Source: Cytophagales bacterium
GTDB taxonomy: Bacteria; Bacteroidota; Bacteroidia; Cytophagales; Cyclobacteriaceae
Assembly (NCBI GenBank): GCA_029262955.1
Contig: JAJCYL010000305.1
Location: 1-26,411, forward strand
Length of the DNA: 26,411 nt
Direction of reading: 5' to 3'
Below the pieces are notes generated by a model. It did no database searches. It saw only the letters and a list, made by a program, of their open reading frames with translations, and was not told the DNA's origin. This document shows positions 17,298 through 25,118 of the stretch, in pieces. How positions within the stretch are numbered: position 1 is the first letter of the stretch; each line of letters starts with the position of its first letter. A program made the position numbers and the translations under genes.

Positions 17298-17855
17298 ATG
17301 GAAACTCGGGAACAATTGCTCTCAAAAAATGAAGTCTTTGATCAGGAGATACTGCCGCACTATCATTACCTCTATTCATACGCACTTAAATCTACTTTGG
17401 ACCCTGATTTTGCCAAGGATATACTTCAGGACGTTTATACTCAGGCATTTCAGCATCTCGATACGTATCAGGCAGGCACCAACAGCCTGGCATGGATGTT
17501 TAGGATATTGAAAAATATATTGATTAAGGAGTATCATCTAACAAAATCTCGTGGAATGATGGTACAGATGGAATATTTGGAAGCTGAGAATGCAGGCCTG
17601 TTGAAATTGTCATATTACGAACCTTCTTTCCAATCCGGAGACGTTGGAGATGAATTGGTTACAGCCTTTAATACACTTAATGCCAAGTTCAAAGAGGTCC
17701 TCATTCTACACGATATCCATGGATATGACTATGTGGAAATCTCTCGAATAATCAAGATTCCTCTTGGAACAGTTAGATCAAGATTACACAGGGCGAGAAA
17801 GGAATTGAGAAGCAAACTACCAGTTCAAAATTTTAAAATGAACCAGATTGAGTGA
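17298..17855 (+). CDS. ECF sigma factor, tandem copy 1
   Basis: A 185-residue ECF sigma-70 protein. Region 2 covers about residues 14-80 (LPHYHYLYSYALKSTLDPDF, KDILQDVYTQAFQHL, LAWMFRILKNIL). Region 4 covers about 118-174 (LHDIHGYDYVEISRII and IPLGTVRSRLHRARKEL, the DNA-binding helix-turn-helix). It is clearly paralogous to the next gene, aligning without gaps over the first 100 residues. No anti-sigma gene is adjacent. It follows the fused synthase gene by 16 bases, so is probably in the same transcript. Target promoters are unknown. Confidence 0.93.
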   Translation: METREQLLSKNEVFDQEILPHYHYLYSYALKSTLDPDFAKDILQDVYTQAFQHLDTYQAGTNSLAWMFRILKNILIKEYHLTKSRGMMVQMEYLEAENAGLLKLSYYEPSFQSGDVGDELVTAFNTLNAKFKEVLILHDIHGYDYVEISRIIKIPLGTVRSRLHRARKELRSKLPVQNFKMNQIE

Positions 17856-17898
17856 TAATAATTAACAGGTCAATGCACGAAGAGAAAAGAATGGGTTC

Positions 17899-18459
17899 AT
17901 GAAAAAAAAGAGTGGCTCACCAAGAGACTATGAAGTTTTTGAAAAGGAGTTACTTCCTCACTATCGCAACTTATATTATTACGCATGCAAATCAATAAAG
18001 GACCCTGATTTGGCGAAAGATGTCCTTCAGGATACTTATGCAAGAGCCTTTCAATACATTGATTCATATGAGCCGGGTACTAATGGTTTGGCCTGGGTAT
18101 TTAGAATTTTAAAAAGTACCCTGGTAAATAATATTCGCAGGGGGAAATCCAGAGGTAGAGATGATCTCATAAATTACGAAGATGCAGAGACCCTTGGCTT
18201 ACTTTCTAACTACTCCAAAATTGGTTCTTATTACGAATCTGGGACTGTATCAAAGGGTGCAAGTGACAAGCTGGTAACAGCATTCAATACACTAAGTGTC
18301 AAACACAAAACAGTTATGATTTTGTCTGAATTATACGGTTACAATTACAGTGAAATTTCTAAGATATTGGATATCCCAAAAGGCACTATAATGTCAAGAT
18401 TGCATCGGGCAAAAAAGGCATTGAGAGGCAAACTCATAGAGCTTGGGAATGATGACTGA
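17899..18459 (+). CDS. ECF sigma factor, tandem copy 2
   Basis: A 186-residue ECF sigma-70 protein and tandem paralogue of the preceding gene, with the shared segments LPHYRNLYYYACKSIKDPDL, KDVLQDTYARAFQYI, LAWVFRILKSTL, KLVTAFNTLSVKHKTVM and GTIMSRLHRAKKALRGKL. The linker between regions 2 and 4 differs most (copy 2 is basic, with RGKSRGRDD), so the two may recognise different promoters or partners. Its stop overlaps the start of the Wzi-like gene, which suggests that its product controls, or is produced together with, the surface protein. Confidence 0.93.
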   Translation: MKKKSGSPRDYEVFEKELLPHYRNLYYYACKSIKDPDLAKDVLQDTYARAFQYIDSYEPGTNGLAWVFRILKSTLVNNIRRGKSRGRDDLINYEDAETLGLLSNYSKIGSYYESGTVSKGASDKLVTAFNTLSVKHKTVMILSELYGYNYSEISKILDIPKGTIMSRLHRAKKALRGKLIELGNDD

Positions 18460-20113
18460 AAGAAAAGGAGATTACGGGCTATTGCCGACCATTATATTGA
18501 TGTTCCTCATCAATCCCGTTCTCAGTCAGGGGCTTGTATCTGTCAATGACTACATCCGTGATTATTCCAGGATTTTGGAAATTCAAGGTTCGAATATCCT
18601 TAATCCCATTATTTTAAAATACAACCAGCACTCTATATGGGGGGCAGATACGCTGGAAGGTGAATCAAAGAATCTTTGGGACCAACTAAAATATTATGCA
18701 GAAGAAGATTTACCCGGTTTCAATGTTTATCTAATTAGTCCCAGAGTAGGATATGTATACAGTTCTAAATATTCACGACCCTACAATGATGGCCCCATGT
18801 GGAGTGGCAAAGGGTCAACAGTCGAAGTGAATGCAGGAGTTAAGGTGAAATGGGGCCGGATCACCGGTGTTCTATACCCCAACTTTTATTATGCACAAAA
18901 TAAGCATTTTCAAAGGCAGTCTCCCGGGAAGACAGGATTGAATCCCAGGCAAAATGATCTGAATTATCAACTCTCCAATATGATTGACTGGGTCCAGATT
19001 TTTGGGTTTGATTCCTTTAATGATTTTAACTGGGGTCAGAGTAATATATCTGCAGAATTTGGGCCGGTAATTGTCAAATTTGGCACTGAAAATATGTGGT
19101 GGGGGCCTGCTGTACTTAATCCAATAATGATGAGCAATACCGCACCGGGATTTCCTCACTTAACTTTAGGGACTTCCAACCCTCTCAAAACCAAATACGG
19201 GAACTTCGAATTATATTCTTTCTGGGGACAGTTAAGTGAGTCTCAATATTTTGATGACAATCCTGCTAATGATAAACGTTTTATCGCTGGTGTATCATTT
19301 GGATATCGGCCAACTTTCTCCGAAGATTTAAAAGGGATTTCAATAGGTTTCGGAAGGACTATTTATCAAGAATGGTCGACTTCAGATCTATCTTTTAGCG
19401 ATCTTTTTCTCAGCTTCAAAAAAAATGGTCCCAACTTTAAGCAGGATGAGAATTGTGAGATTGTCTATAATGAATCTGATCAGTACATCTCCTTAGATGT
19501 ACGATGGTTTTTGCAAGAATCCGGTGTGGAGTTCTATTTTGAGTGGGTACAAAATGAAGCCTGGTTGGACTCGCAAGACGTGTTATACACGTTGGGCTTC
19601 CAGAAGTTGTACCAAGTTGATAATGCCACCTGGAGATTGGGATTTGAACAAACGTCACTTGCCGCTGCCAGAAACCAGGAACTCAGAAATGCAAAAGACA
19701 TTTACACTAACCCCATTGTTATTCAGGGGTATACCAATCAGGGTAACTTGCTTGGTGCGCCAATTGGTCCCGGGTCAAAGAGTCAACTCTTAAGGCTGGA
19801 CAGATTTAATAAGTTGGGCAAGTATGGATTTTCCATTAACCGAATCCGGTTTAATGATAATTTCTTTTTTAAACAATTTGGTCCAACCGGTGATTTTCTG
19901 CGACATGACGTTGAATGGAACTTTGAGTTGGAAACGGTTCGATTTCTAAAGAACTATGAGATATCCGGAAAATTCGTTTATTCAAGAAGAATGAATTGGC
20001 ATTTTTATCACAACCTGGACGTTAACAATTTTCAATTGCTGACTTCTATTAAATGGCATATTACCAATAAACCTATTTTTACAATTGGAAGTAAAGAACA
20101 ACAAGATCATTAA
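18449..20113 (+). CDS. Wzi-like capsule-assembly outer-membrane protein
   Basis: About 554 residues. A signal peptide (hydrophobic segment LLPTIILMFLINPVLS) is followed by a barrel-type sequence rich in aromatic strands. The family hallmark is VIVKFGTENMWWGPAVLNPI, then MMSNTAPGFPHLTLGTS and FELYSFWGQLSES around residues 205-270. These match the Wzi family, which helps attach capsule polysaccharide to the cell surface or forms a related barrel. The start is one of two tandem ATG codons (18449 or 18452) inside the sigma gene's last codons; a TTG at 18443 is a less likely start. There are no glycosyltransferase or export genes nearby, so its polysaccharide partner is unknown. Confidence 0.85.
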   Translation: MMTERKGDYGLLPTIILMFLINPVLSQGLVSVNDYIRDYSRILEIQGSNILNPIILKYNQHSIWGADTLEGESKNLWDQLKYYAEEDLPGFNVYLISPRVGYVYSSKYSRPYNDGPMWSGKGSTVEVNAGVKVKWGRITGVLYPNFYYAQNKHFQRQSPGKTGLNPRQNDLNYQLSNMIDWVQIFGFDSFNDFNWGQSNISAEFGPVIVKFGTENMWWGPAVLNPIMMSNTAPGFPHLTLGTSNPLKTKYGNFELYSFWGQLSESQYFDDNPANDKRFIAGVSFGYRPTFSEDLKGISIGFGRTIYQEWSTSDLSFSDLFLSFKKNGPNFKQDENCEIVYNESDQYISLDVRWFLQESGVEFYFEWVQNEAWLDSQDVLYTLGFQKLYQVDNATWRLGFEQTSLAAARNQELRNAKDIYTNPIVIQGYTNQGNLLGAPIGPGSKSQLLRLDRFNKLGKYGFSINRIRFNDNFFFKQFGPTGDFLRHDVEWNFELETVRFLKNYEISGKFVYSRRMNWHFYHNLDVNNFQLLTSIKWHITNKPIFTIGSKEQQDH

Positions 20114-20498
20114 ACTTATTGGCACCTTGAACTATTCCTTTAAAATACTACCATGAATGAAGTCCAAAATATCAAGAAGAGCACCTTCTACGTTTTATAT
20201 GAGGACTAAACTTGCTATGGATTTATGCGCCGCACGCTGTTCCTTTCATATCAATACATTATACCATAAAACTTAATCGTAAAATCGTATAGCACATTCA
20301 TGCCACCTCTTCTAATATTGCATTAGGTTAATTGTATAGACCAAGTAAAGAAGAATTTATAGATCGATTTTAGATCTGTAAAGAATTGTTGGAAAAGTTG
20401 CTTTCGAGGGATTAAAACCAAATTTGAAGGACGATTAGCTCTGCCCTGACCATAAAGTTTTGGGTGAGTCTATTCTGGGACATATAAATAATAAAATT
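20114..20498. other. 385-base gene-free region before the DUF4136 lipoprotein gene
   Basis: This is AT-rich, with no ORF of convincing length, no clear terminator after the Wzi-like gene and no good TAnnTTTG promoter. The only structure seen is a short imperfect inverted element around 20359-20379 (AGATC and GATCT arms). It probably contains the promoter of the downstream genes, but I cannot place it. Confidence 0.4.
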
Positions 20499-21098
20499 AT
20501 GAAAGGTATTGGTATAATCATTTGCGGCATCTTCCTTTTTCTCATTTCCTGCAATGTCTATAGGGAAGTAGAAGTCATTAAAACTAAAGGAACGGATTTC
20601 AGTCAATATAAGACTTATGCTTGGTTGCTTGATGATCGAGATCCCCCAGAAACGGATTTTAACAATGATTTTATAAGGAGTAAAAACAAGAATTACTTCG
20701 GACACTGTATGAATGAACGGAACCTTGAACTAGACACAATGAACCCACAGCTACTTCTGAGAGTCACATGGCTGAGTCATTCAAGGGAAGCCACGCTCGC
20801 AGATAAACCCGACCTTCCGGATTATTACGATCCCCGTTATTATGATGCTCCAGCTATTTACCTATATGGTAACCAGCCTGTGGATGGGTCCCAGTGGGGT
20901 GATAAATACAATAATAAGAAAATAAACTACGCTCATGGGGGGGCAAAACTCACTGTCATAGACAGAATGACCAACCAGACAGTTTGGGAAGGAGTGGCAC
21001 AAGGTGATCTATACGATCCAGACATCATGACCCGAGACCTCCACCCGGCTGTTCACAAAATGATGAAAAGATTTCCGCTCAAAATTAACAAGAAGTAA
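20499..21098 (+). CDS. DUF4136 family lipoprotein
   Basis: A 199-residue protein starting at the ATG at 20499; a TTG 39 bases upstream in frame gives no better signal. The signal peptide ends in the lipobox LISC (Cys18). The mature part has VEVIKTKGTDFSQYKTYAWL, the DUF4136 signature, and a C-terminal GGAKLTVIDRMTNQTVWEGVAQG and HKMMKRFPL. The family is a periplasmic or outer-membrane lipoprotein of unknown function. A short ORF starts 12 bases downstream, then the DUF2490 gene, so the three may be one transcript. Confidence 0.88.
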   Translation: MKGIGIIICGIFLFLISCNVYREVEVIKTKGTDFSQYKTYAWLLDDRDPPETDFNNDFIRSKNKNYFGHCMNERNLELDTMNPQLLLRVTWLSHSREATLADKPDLPDYYDPRYYDAPAIYLYGNQPVDGSQWGDKYNNKKINYAHGGAKLTVIDRMTNQTVWEGVAQGDLYDPDIMTRDLHPAVHKMMKRFPLKINKK

Positions 21099-21110
21099 AA
21101 GTCACAAGCT

Positions 21111-21326
21111 ATGAATCCCGGAAAGAAAGCAAAATTTGAAGCATATCTGTCCCATGACCCTATAATTACCGGTGGCCTTAGGGAAGGTGGCCATCAGATT
21201 TCTGCAAACTATAAACAGTCGCATGAACAAATTTCTCATTTGGACCATATCGCGGAAATTGAGATTGACACTGGGAGTTACGTCTTATTCTATGGCACTA
21301 ACTCTAATTCTCAGCAATTTAAATAA
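21111..21326 (+). CDS. Small hypothetical protein (doubtful)
   Basis: 71 codons beginning with ATG 12 bases after the DUF4136 stop. The product is hydrophilic and His/Glu-rich (GGLREGGHQISANYKQSHEQ, then LDHIAEIEIDTGS), with no signal peptide or transmembrane segment. Codon use and purine bias at first positions look coding-like. An overlapping frame (21172-21384, GTG start, 70 codons) also lacks stops, so the choice of frame, or the possibility of a small frameshift remnant, is open. I do not recognise the family. Confidence 0.4.
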   Translation: MNPGKKAKFEAYLSHDPIITGGLREGGHQISANYKQSHEQISHLDHIAEIEIDTGSYVLFYGTNSNSQQFK

Positions 21327-21405
21327 TGCCAGACATATTCGGGCTGTAAATGGAAGGGAATTGAACTGGTTTGGAAATATATAGGTTGGCAACTCCCATT
21401 GAGGA

Positions 21406-22149
21406 ATGAAGATAGCTCTTAAGCTTATATCCATCTTAATTTTGATTGCGGCCCGCCATTCTTTGGATGCTCAATCGGAAAAGAAAACTACCAGTCAACC
21501 AGTAATATGGATGAGTGTTTCTCAATCAATTGCGTTTAATCAGCAATGGATTGCTAAAATAAATGTTCAGCAGAGGCAATTTATTAACAGAACCGGATCT
21601 TTCCAATTTCTATCTAGTGCGACTATTAGTTACAAGATATCAAAAAATATAGAGGCCGATGCAGGTTTCATGTATTTCATGTTCAGAGTACAGAACAGTT
21701 CTGGTAATGAACTATTTAACATACCCGAGCTCCGACCTTATCAATCTTTAGGGGTCAAGTTGACCAAAAACAAAGCCCAAATTTCAACCCGGCTCTTATT
21801 TGAACAAAGGCTTCAAAAGCGGTTGGTAGGTGAAGCTCTTTCTAACAACTATGGGCTGAATTACAGATTTCGTTTTAAATGGGAAGTGACCTTTCCAGTA
21901 GGGGAGCCCCATGCCAAAAAAGGCTTTTTTATGACTATCAGCAACGAACCAATGATCAACTTTGGTCCAGACATTGTAAAAAATAAGTTTGATCAAAACC
22001 GCTTTATTTATTTGATAAGCTATAAACTCCGAAAAAATTTATCTGTGGGTTCGGGATACATGAACTGGCTATTCCAAAAGTCTACGGGTGGGACTTTTGA
22101 TCTGCGGCATGTATGGCTTGTTCAATTAAATCACATAATAAATCTATAG
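21406..22149 (+). CDS. DUF2490 family outer-membrane-barrel-like protein
   Basis: A 247-residue protein with a signal peptide (hydrophobic residues 4-17, then HSLDAQ). The mature part contains strand-rich sequence with WMSVSQSIAFNQQWIAKINV, ISYKISKNIEADAGFMYF, ELRPYQSLGVKL, RLLFEQRL and NNYGLNYRFRFKW, as in DUF2490 proteins. It ends in NHIINL. The family is predicted to be outer membrane but has no known function. A GAGGA stretch sits directly before the ATG. It lies downstream of the DUF4136 lipoprotein gene. Confidence 0.85.
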   Translation: MKIALKLISILILIAARHSLDAQSEKKTTSQPVIWMSVSQSIAFNQQWIAKINVQQRQFINRTGSFQFLSSATISYKISKNIEADAGFMYFMFRVQNSSGNELFNIPELRPYQSLGVKLTKNKAQISTRLLFEQRLQKRLVGEALSNNYGLNYRFRFKWEVTFPVGEPHAKKGFFMTISNEPMINFGPDIVKNKFDQNRFIYLISYKLRKNLSVGSGYMNWLFQKSTGGTFDLRHVWLVQLNHIINL

Positions 22150-22481
22150 AATTTCTTGAGAATTTCAACCGCATAGAAAAGGATCTAATATCAGTTTTTG
22201 TAATTATACCAAAACCTTTTGCCTGTTATTAAGACAACATTTCTGTTTATAGATCCTTAGCCTTCGAATCAGGGTTGACACCAAAAACATAATATCATAC
22301 ATCATTCACATAATTTTCACAGTCTCTATTTTACCCCTAATCTACTTTTGCAAATGACAATGAAGCGCATTAAAGATACAAAAATGTAAAGTTCAAGTGG
22401 GAGTTATGTTCAGTTTAAAACAATAAGATCAACAAAGACTATTGAAGCAAAATACAATATTAATTACTAAATGAATTTATT
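22150..22481 (+). promoter_or_regulatory. 332-base intergenic region with a putative Bacteroidota -7 element
   Basis: This is AT-rich and gene-free. TACTTTTG at 22343-22350 matches the Bacteroidota -7 consensus TAnnTTTG. Upstream, TTTC at 22315-22318 is only a weak -33 element and the spacing is a little long. If used, it would give a leader of about 125 bases before the cytochrome gene. A 9-base inverted repeat (AAGGATCTA at 22179-22187, TAGATCCTT at 22250-22258) encloses 62 bases just after the DUF2490 stop and may mark a structured 3' end. Confidence 0.4.
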
Positions 22482-22874
22482 ATGAAAAAGCCAGTTAGAC
22501 TATTATTTATAGCTGCAATAATTCTCACATTGGGAGCTTGCGACGATGACAAGATTACGGCAGATGATATCGTAGTGAAGGACAATGTATCTTTCGACTT
22601 AGATATTCAACCAATCCTGACGACAGAATGTGCCACATGCCATAATCCAACTGAAGTAGAGCCGGATTTCCGTGAAGACTTTGCTTATGAATCAATGGAG
22701 GACGTCATCGATGAGGGGGATATCATACCAGGTGATGCAGAAGGGAGTGAATTGGTTGAAATGCTGGAATTTCGTAGCGAAGACGGTAACGATATGCCTC
22801 CAGGCGATCCTCTAACGCCAACTGAGATAGCGCTCTTTAAAAAATGGATTGACGAAGGAGCGAAAGAGAATTGA
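22482..22874 (+). CDS. Monohaem cytochrome c lipoprotein (PSCyt1-like)
   Basis: A 130-residue lipoprotein with lipobox LGAC (Cys20). One haem c site, CATCH, lies at residues 50-54 within ILTTECATCHNPTE. A candidate axial methionine is Met105 in GNDMPPGDPLTPTEIALFKKWIDEGA, the layout of planctomycete-type/PSCyt1 small cytochromes. It would be anchored in the periplasm to carry electrons. It is the first gene of the respiratory-like module and likely serves as electron acceptor or donor for the complex encoded downstream. The protein is very acidic. Confidence 0.93.
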   Translation: MKKPVRLLFIAAIILTLGACDDDKITADDIVVKDNVSFDLDIQPILTTECATCHNPTEVEPDFREDFAYESMEDVIDEGDIIPGDAEGSELVEMLEFRSEDGNDMPPGDPLTPTEIALFKKWIDEGAKEN

Positions 22875-22994
22875 TATGCGGTTCACTCGGTTATTCTTTT
22901 TCTCTCCAAAATGGCCTACGTTGACAAAGTTGACAGGTAAGCCAAGCCTCTTTTGTCAAAAGAAATCAATGGGACTTTTTTAATTCTAAATGCT

Positions 22995-23855
22995 ATGGTG
23001 ATATACCCACTAAATAGAGCAGTAAAAAATCTAATAGTATTTCTCTCATTTACCTTATCCTCGTTTCTGGGTTTAGCACAAGAGGAAGCTGTTCAACCGG
23101 AAAAAGTGGATAAACCAGAACGCCCGGCATTTCAGAGTGGATGGTTAATTGACAATCCTACTGGAGTAATAAATACCAAAGGCACCTTTCAATTTGACAT
23201 TCAGCACAGGTTTGGCGTTATCGATTTTGGGAATCGCGACCTTCTTGGTATGTGGGGGACTGCAAATATCCGATTGGCTTTTAGTTATGCGGTTTCAGAT
23301 AGGGTGACGTTAGGTTATGGAACCATGAAGGCTAGCCGCATGCAGGACTTCAATCTCAAATTCGGATTATTAGAGCAGACTCGTTCAGGTAGCGTGCCGC
23401 TAAGCATCGCCTACTATGGTAACGTTGCTATAGATGCACGTGAATCGGAGTTTTTCCCAAAATCATCCAACCGCTATGCTTACTTCAATCAATTGATTTT
23501 TACCCGCAGGTTTAACAGATTGATTTCCATTCAGGTTGCTCCCAGTTACTCACATTATAACCTTGTCCCTGAAGAGCTCGATAATAGCCAGTTTGCCGTA
23601 GCTTTTGGGGGCAAGGTGAGTGTATCCGATAAAACAGCTATTCTTCTGGATTATAGCCAACCTTTGGGTGAAAACTCTGATAACCCAGGACTTTCCTTAG
23701 GTATCGAAATATCGACCGGTCTCCATGCATTCCAGGTTTTTGTGGGTAATTACAACGGTATTCTACCACAGAGAAATTATGTCCTCAATGGGAATAAACT
23801 TTCTGATAGCGACTTTTTGATAGGATTTAATATTAACAGGCTTTGGAATTTTTAA
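22995..23855 (+). CDS. DUF5777 beta-barrel protein
   Basis: About 286 residues starting at the ATG at 22995; an in-frame TTG at 22953 only adds a hydrophilic lead. The signal peptide is followed by FQSGWLIDNPTGVINTKGTF, then FDIQHRFGVIDFG, LLGMWGTANIRLAFSYAVSDRVTLGYG and a series of amphipathic strands ending in INRLWNF, as in the DUF5777 family. It is predicted to be in the outer membrane; function unknown. DUF5777 genes commonly accompany small cytochromes in Bacteroidota, as here. A tandem repeat of GTTGACA (22920 and 22929) lies in the gap upstream. Confidence 0.88.
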   Translation: MVIYPLNRAVKNLIVFLSFTLSSFLGLAQEEAVQPEKVDKPERPAFQSGWLIDNPTGVINTKGTFQFDIQHRFGVIDFGNRDLLGMWGTANIRLAFSYAVSDRVTLGYGTMKASRMQDFNLKFGLLEQTRSGSVPLSIAYYGNVAIDARESEFFPKSSNRYAYFNQLIFTRRFNRLISIQVAPSYSHYNLVPEELDNSQFAVAFGGKVSVSDKTAILLDYSQPLGENSDNPGLSLGIEISTGLHAFQVFVGNYNGILPQRNYVLNGNKLSDSDFLIGFNINRLWNF

Positions 23856-23873
23856 CATTTTATTGCTTAGACC

Positions 23874-24143
23874 ATGGGTGCCAACAAAAGAGATAGTCGT
23901 TTTACCAGGAGGGGATTCTTAGGTGCAGGTCTGTTGTTCCCTTTTCTTTCTAAGGGGAAGACACCTGTGACAAATGATACCAGTGAGAAAAATGGTGATG
24001 ATGACGAATATGCCACCATGCTTACGGCTAATGGTGGGGTAGTGAGGGTAAGAAAAACTGTAATCAAAGAGGCAAAAGTTGTGAAGAATAAGATGTCCAA
24101 CAAATCCTTACTGAGTTGGCTAAAACTCAAGGATAAAGGCTAA
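23874..24143 (+). CDS. Small Tat-signal protein of unknown function
   Basis: An 89-residue protein with a twin-arginine motif FTRRGFLGAG (residues 10-19) and short hydrophobic stretch, then an acidic linker (SEKNGDDDE). A compact segment YATMLTANGGVVRV follows (about residues 46-59), then a lysine-rich tail. The order (twin arginine, linker, glycine-containing motif) repeats at the N-terminus of the next gene's ferredoxin, where TRRGFL is followed by VELMATDGTLMQV. It contains no cysteine. It may be a small accessory or assembly subunit of the complex encoded downstream; I know of no named family. It starts 18 bases after the DUF5777 stop and ends 12 bases before the ferredoxin start. Confidence 0.75.
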   Translation: MGANKRDSRFTRRGFLGAGLLFPFLSKGKTPVTNDTSEKNGDDDEYATMLTANGGVVRVRKTVIKEAKVVKNKMSNKSLLSWLKLKDKG

Positions 24144-24155
24144 AGCCATTTTCAG

Positions 24156-25118
24156 ATGGAAGATATTAAGAAAGACGACACAAGACGAGGTTTTCTTGAC
24201 AAAGGTGTTAAGGTAGGCAGAATAGGAGCACTATTGTCTGTCGGTGGTTTTGCGGTAGCAAAAGTATTTGGAAATAAGGCCAATAATACCTCAGATAGTG
24301 ATATGGTTGAACTTATGGCGACTGATGGCACATTAATGCAAGTGCCTGCGTCTGATGTTGAAGCCGTTCCTGAGAAAAAAGCTGATTATAACCCCAGGGA
24401 AGGCTTTCCCAATAGAAAGTTTGTAATGGTGGTGGACCTGGCCAAGTGTAGAAATGCAAAAAAATGTCAAAGTTCCTGCAATAAAAACCACTATATCACG
24501 GGAGATAATGCCTGGATAAAGATCTATAAAATGCAGGAGACAGAAAAAACGGCTCCCTATTGGCAACCCACGCTATGTCAACATTGCGATCAACCTCCGT
24601 GTGTTAAGGTTTGTCCGGTAGACGCCACCTTTAAAAGGAGAGATGGTATTGTCTTGATTGATAATAATCGTTGCATTGGCTGTCGGTTCTGTATGGCTGC
24701 CTGTCCATATTCGGTGAGGATTTTTAATTGGTCAGACCCATGGCAAGGAGATACTGCGGAAAACACTGTTTATTCTCCCGATTATGCCGGTGTCCCGAGT
24801 CAAAAAGGGACTGTAGATAAATGTGATTTTTGCCCTCATATGATTGATAAGGGTGAACTGCCACATTGTGTCAGTGCCTGCCCAAATGATGTCTTTAGCT
24901 TTGGTGACCTGTATGAGGATGCTGTGACTAATGGTAGCGGACAGACATTTCGATTAAGTAAACTTTTAAAGGACAGGGCAGGTTACAGGCTAATGGAAAA
25001 TCTTGGTACAGAACCAAGTGTTTACTATTTACCCCCTTCAGAAAGGGTAGTTGACTTTGAGGAAGGATTAAGTAACTATACTGAGTTTGAATCGGTCGAG
25101 AAAACTGAAAAGCCATGA
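24156..25118 (+). CDS. DmsB/PsrB/NrfC-type polyferredoxin subunit with one cysteine missing
   Basis: A 320-residue iron-sulfur subunit with TRRGFL (residues 9-14) and a hydrophobic stretch up to about residue 38, suggesting Tat-dependent export or anchoring. Cysteine groups are C98/C104/C108, C141/C144/C149/C153, C173/C176/C179/C183 and C223/C226/C238/C242, 15 in all. The first group has Ala101 where the second cysteine of CxxCxxCxxxC should be. Such subunits pass electrons between a molybdopterin catalytic subunit and a quinone-binding NrfD-type membrane subunit, which is the next gene here (ATGA overlap). The missing cysteine implies a [3Fe-4S] or altered cluster. The catalytic subunit is not in the window. 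Confidence 0.92.
   Translation: MEDIKKDDTRRGFLDKGVKVGRIGALLSVGGFAVAKVFGNKANNTSDSDMVELMATDGTLMQVPASDVEAVPEKKADYNPREGFPNRKFVMVVDLAKCRNAKKCQSSCNKNHYITGDNAWIKIYKMQETEKTAPYWQPTLCQHCDQPPCVKVCPVDATFKRRDGIVLIDNNRCIGCRFCMAACPYSVRIFNWSDPWQGDTAENTVYSPDYAGVPSQKGTVDKCDFCPHMIDKGELPHCVSACPNDVFSFGDLYEDAVTNGSGQTFRLSKLLKDRAGYRLMENLGTEPSVYYLPPSERVVDFEEGLSNYTEFESVEKTEKP

Noticed and set aside
18443..18445. TTG as start of the Wzi-like gene
   Set aside because: Two tandem ATG codons follow within nine bases and give the same signal peptide, so a TTG start is unnecessary.
22920..22935. Tandem GTTGACA repeats as a -35-type promoter or repeat array
   Set aside because: Only two 7-base copies are present and no matching TAnnTTTG element follows at the right distance.
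22953..22955. TTG start for the DUF5777 gene
   Set aside because: The added 14 residues are hydrophilic and lead into a normal signal peptide that begins at the ATG at 22995.
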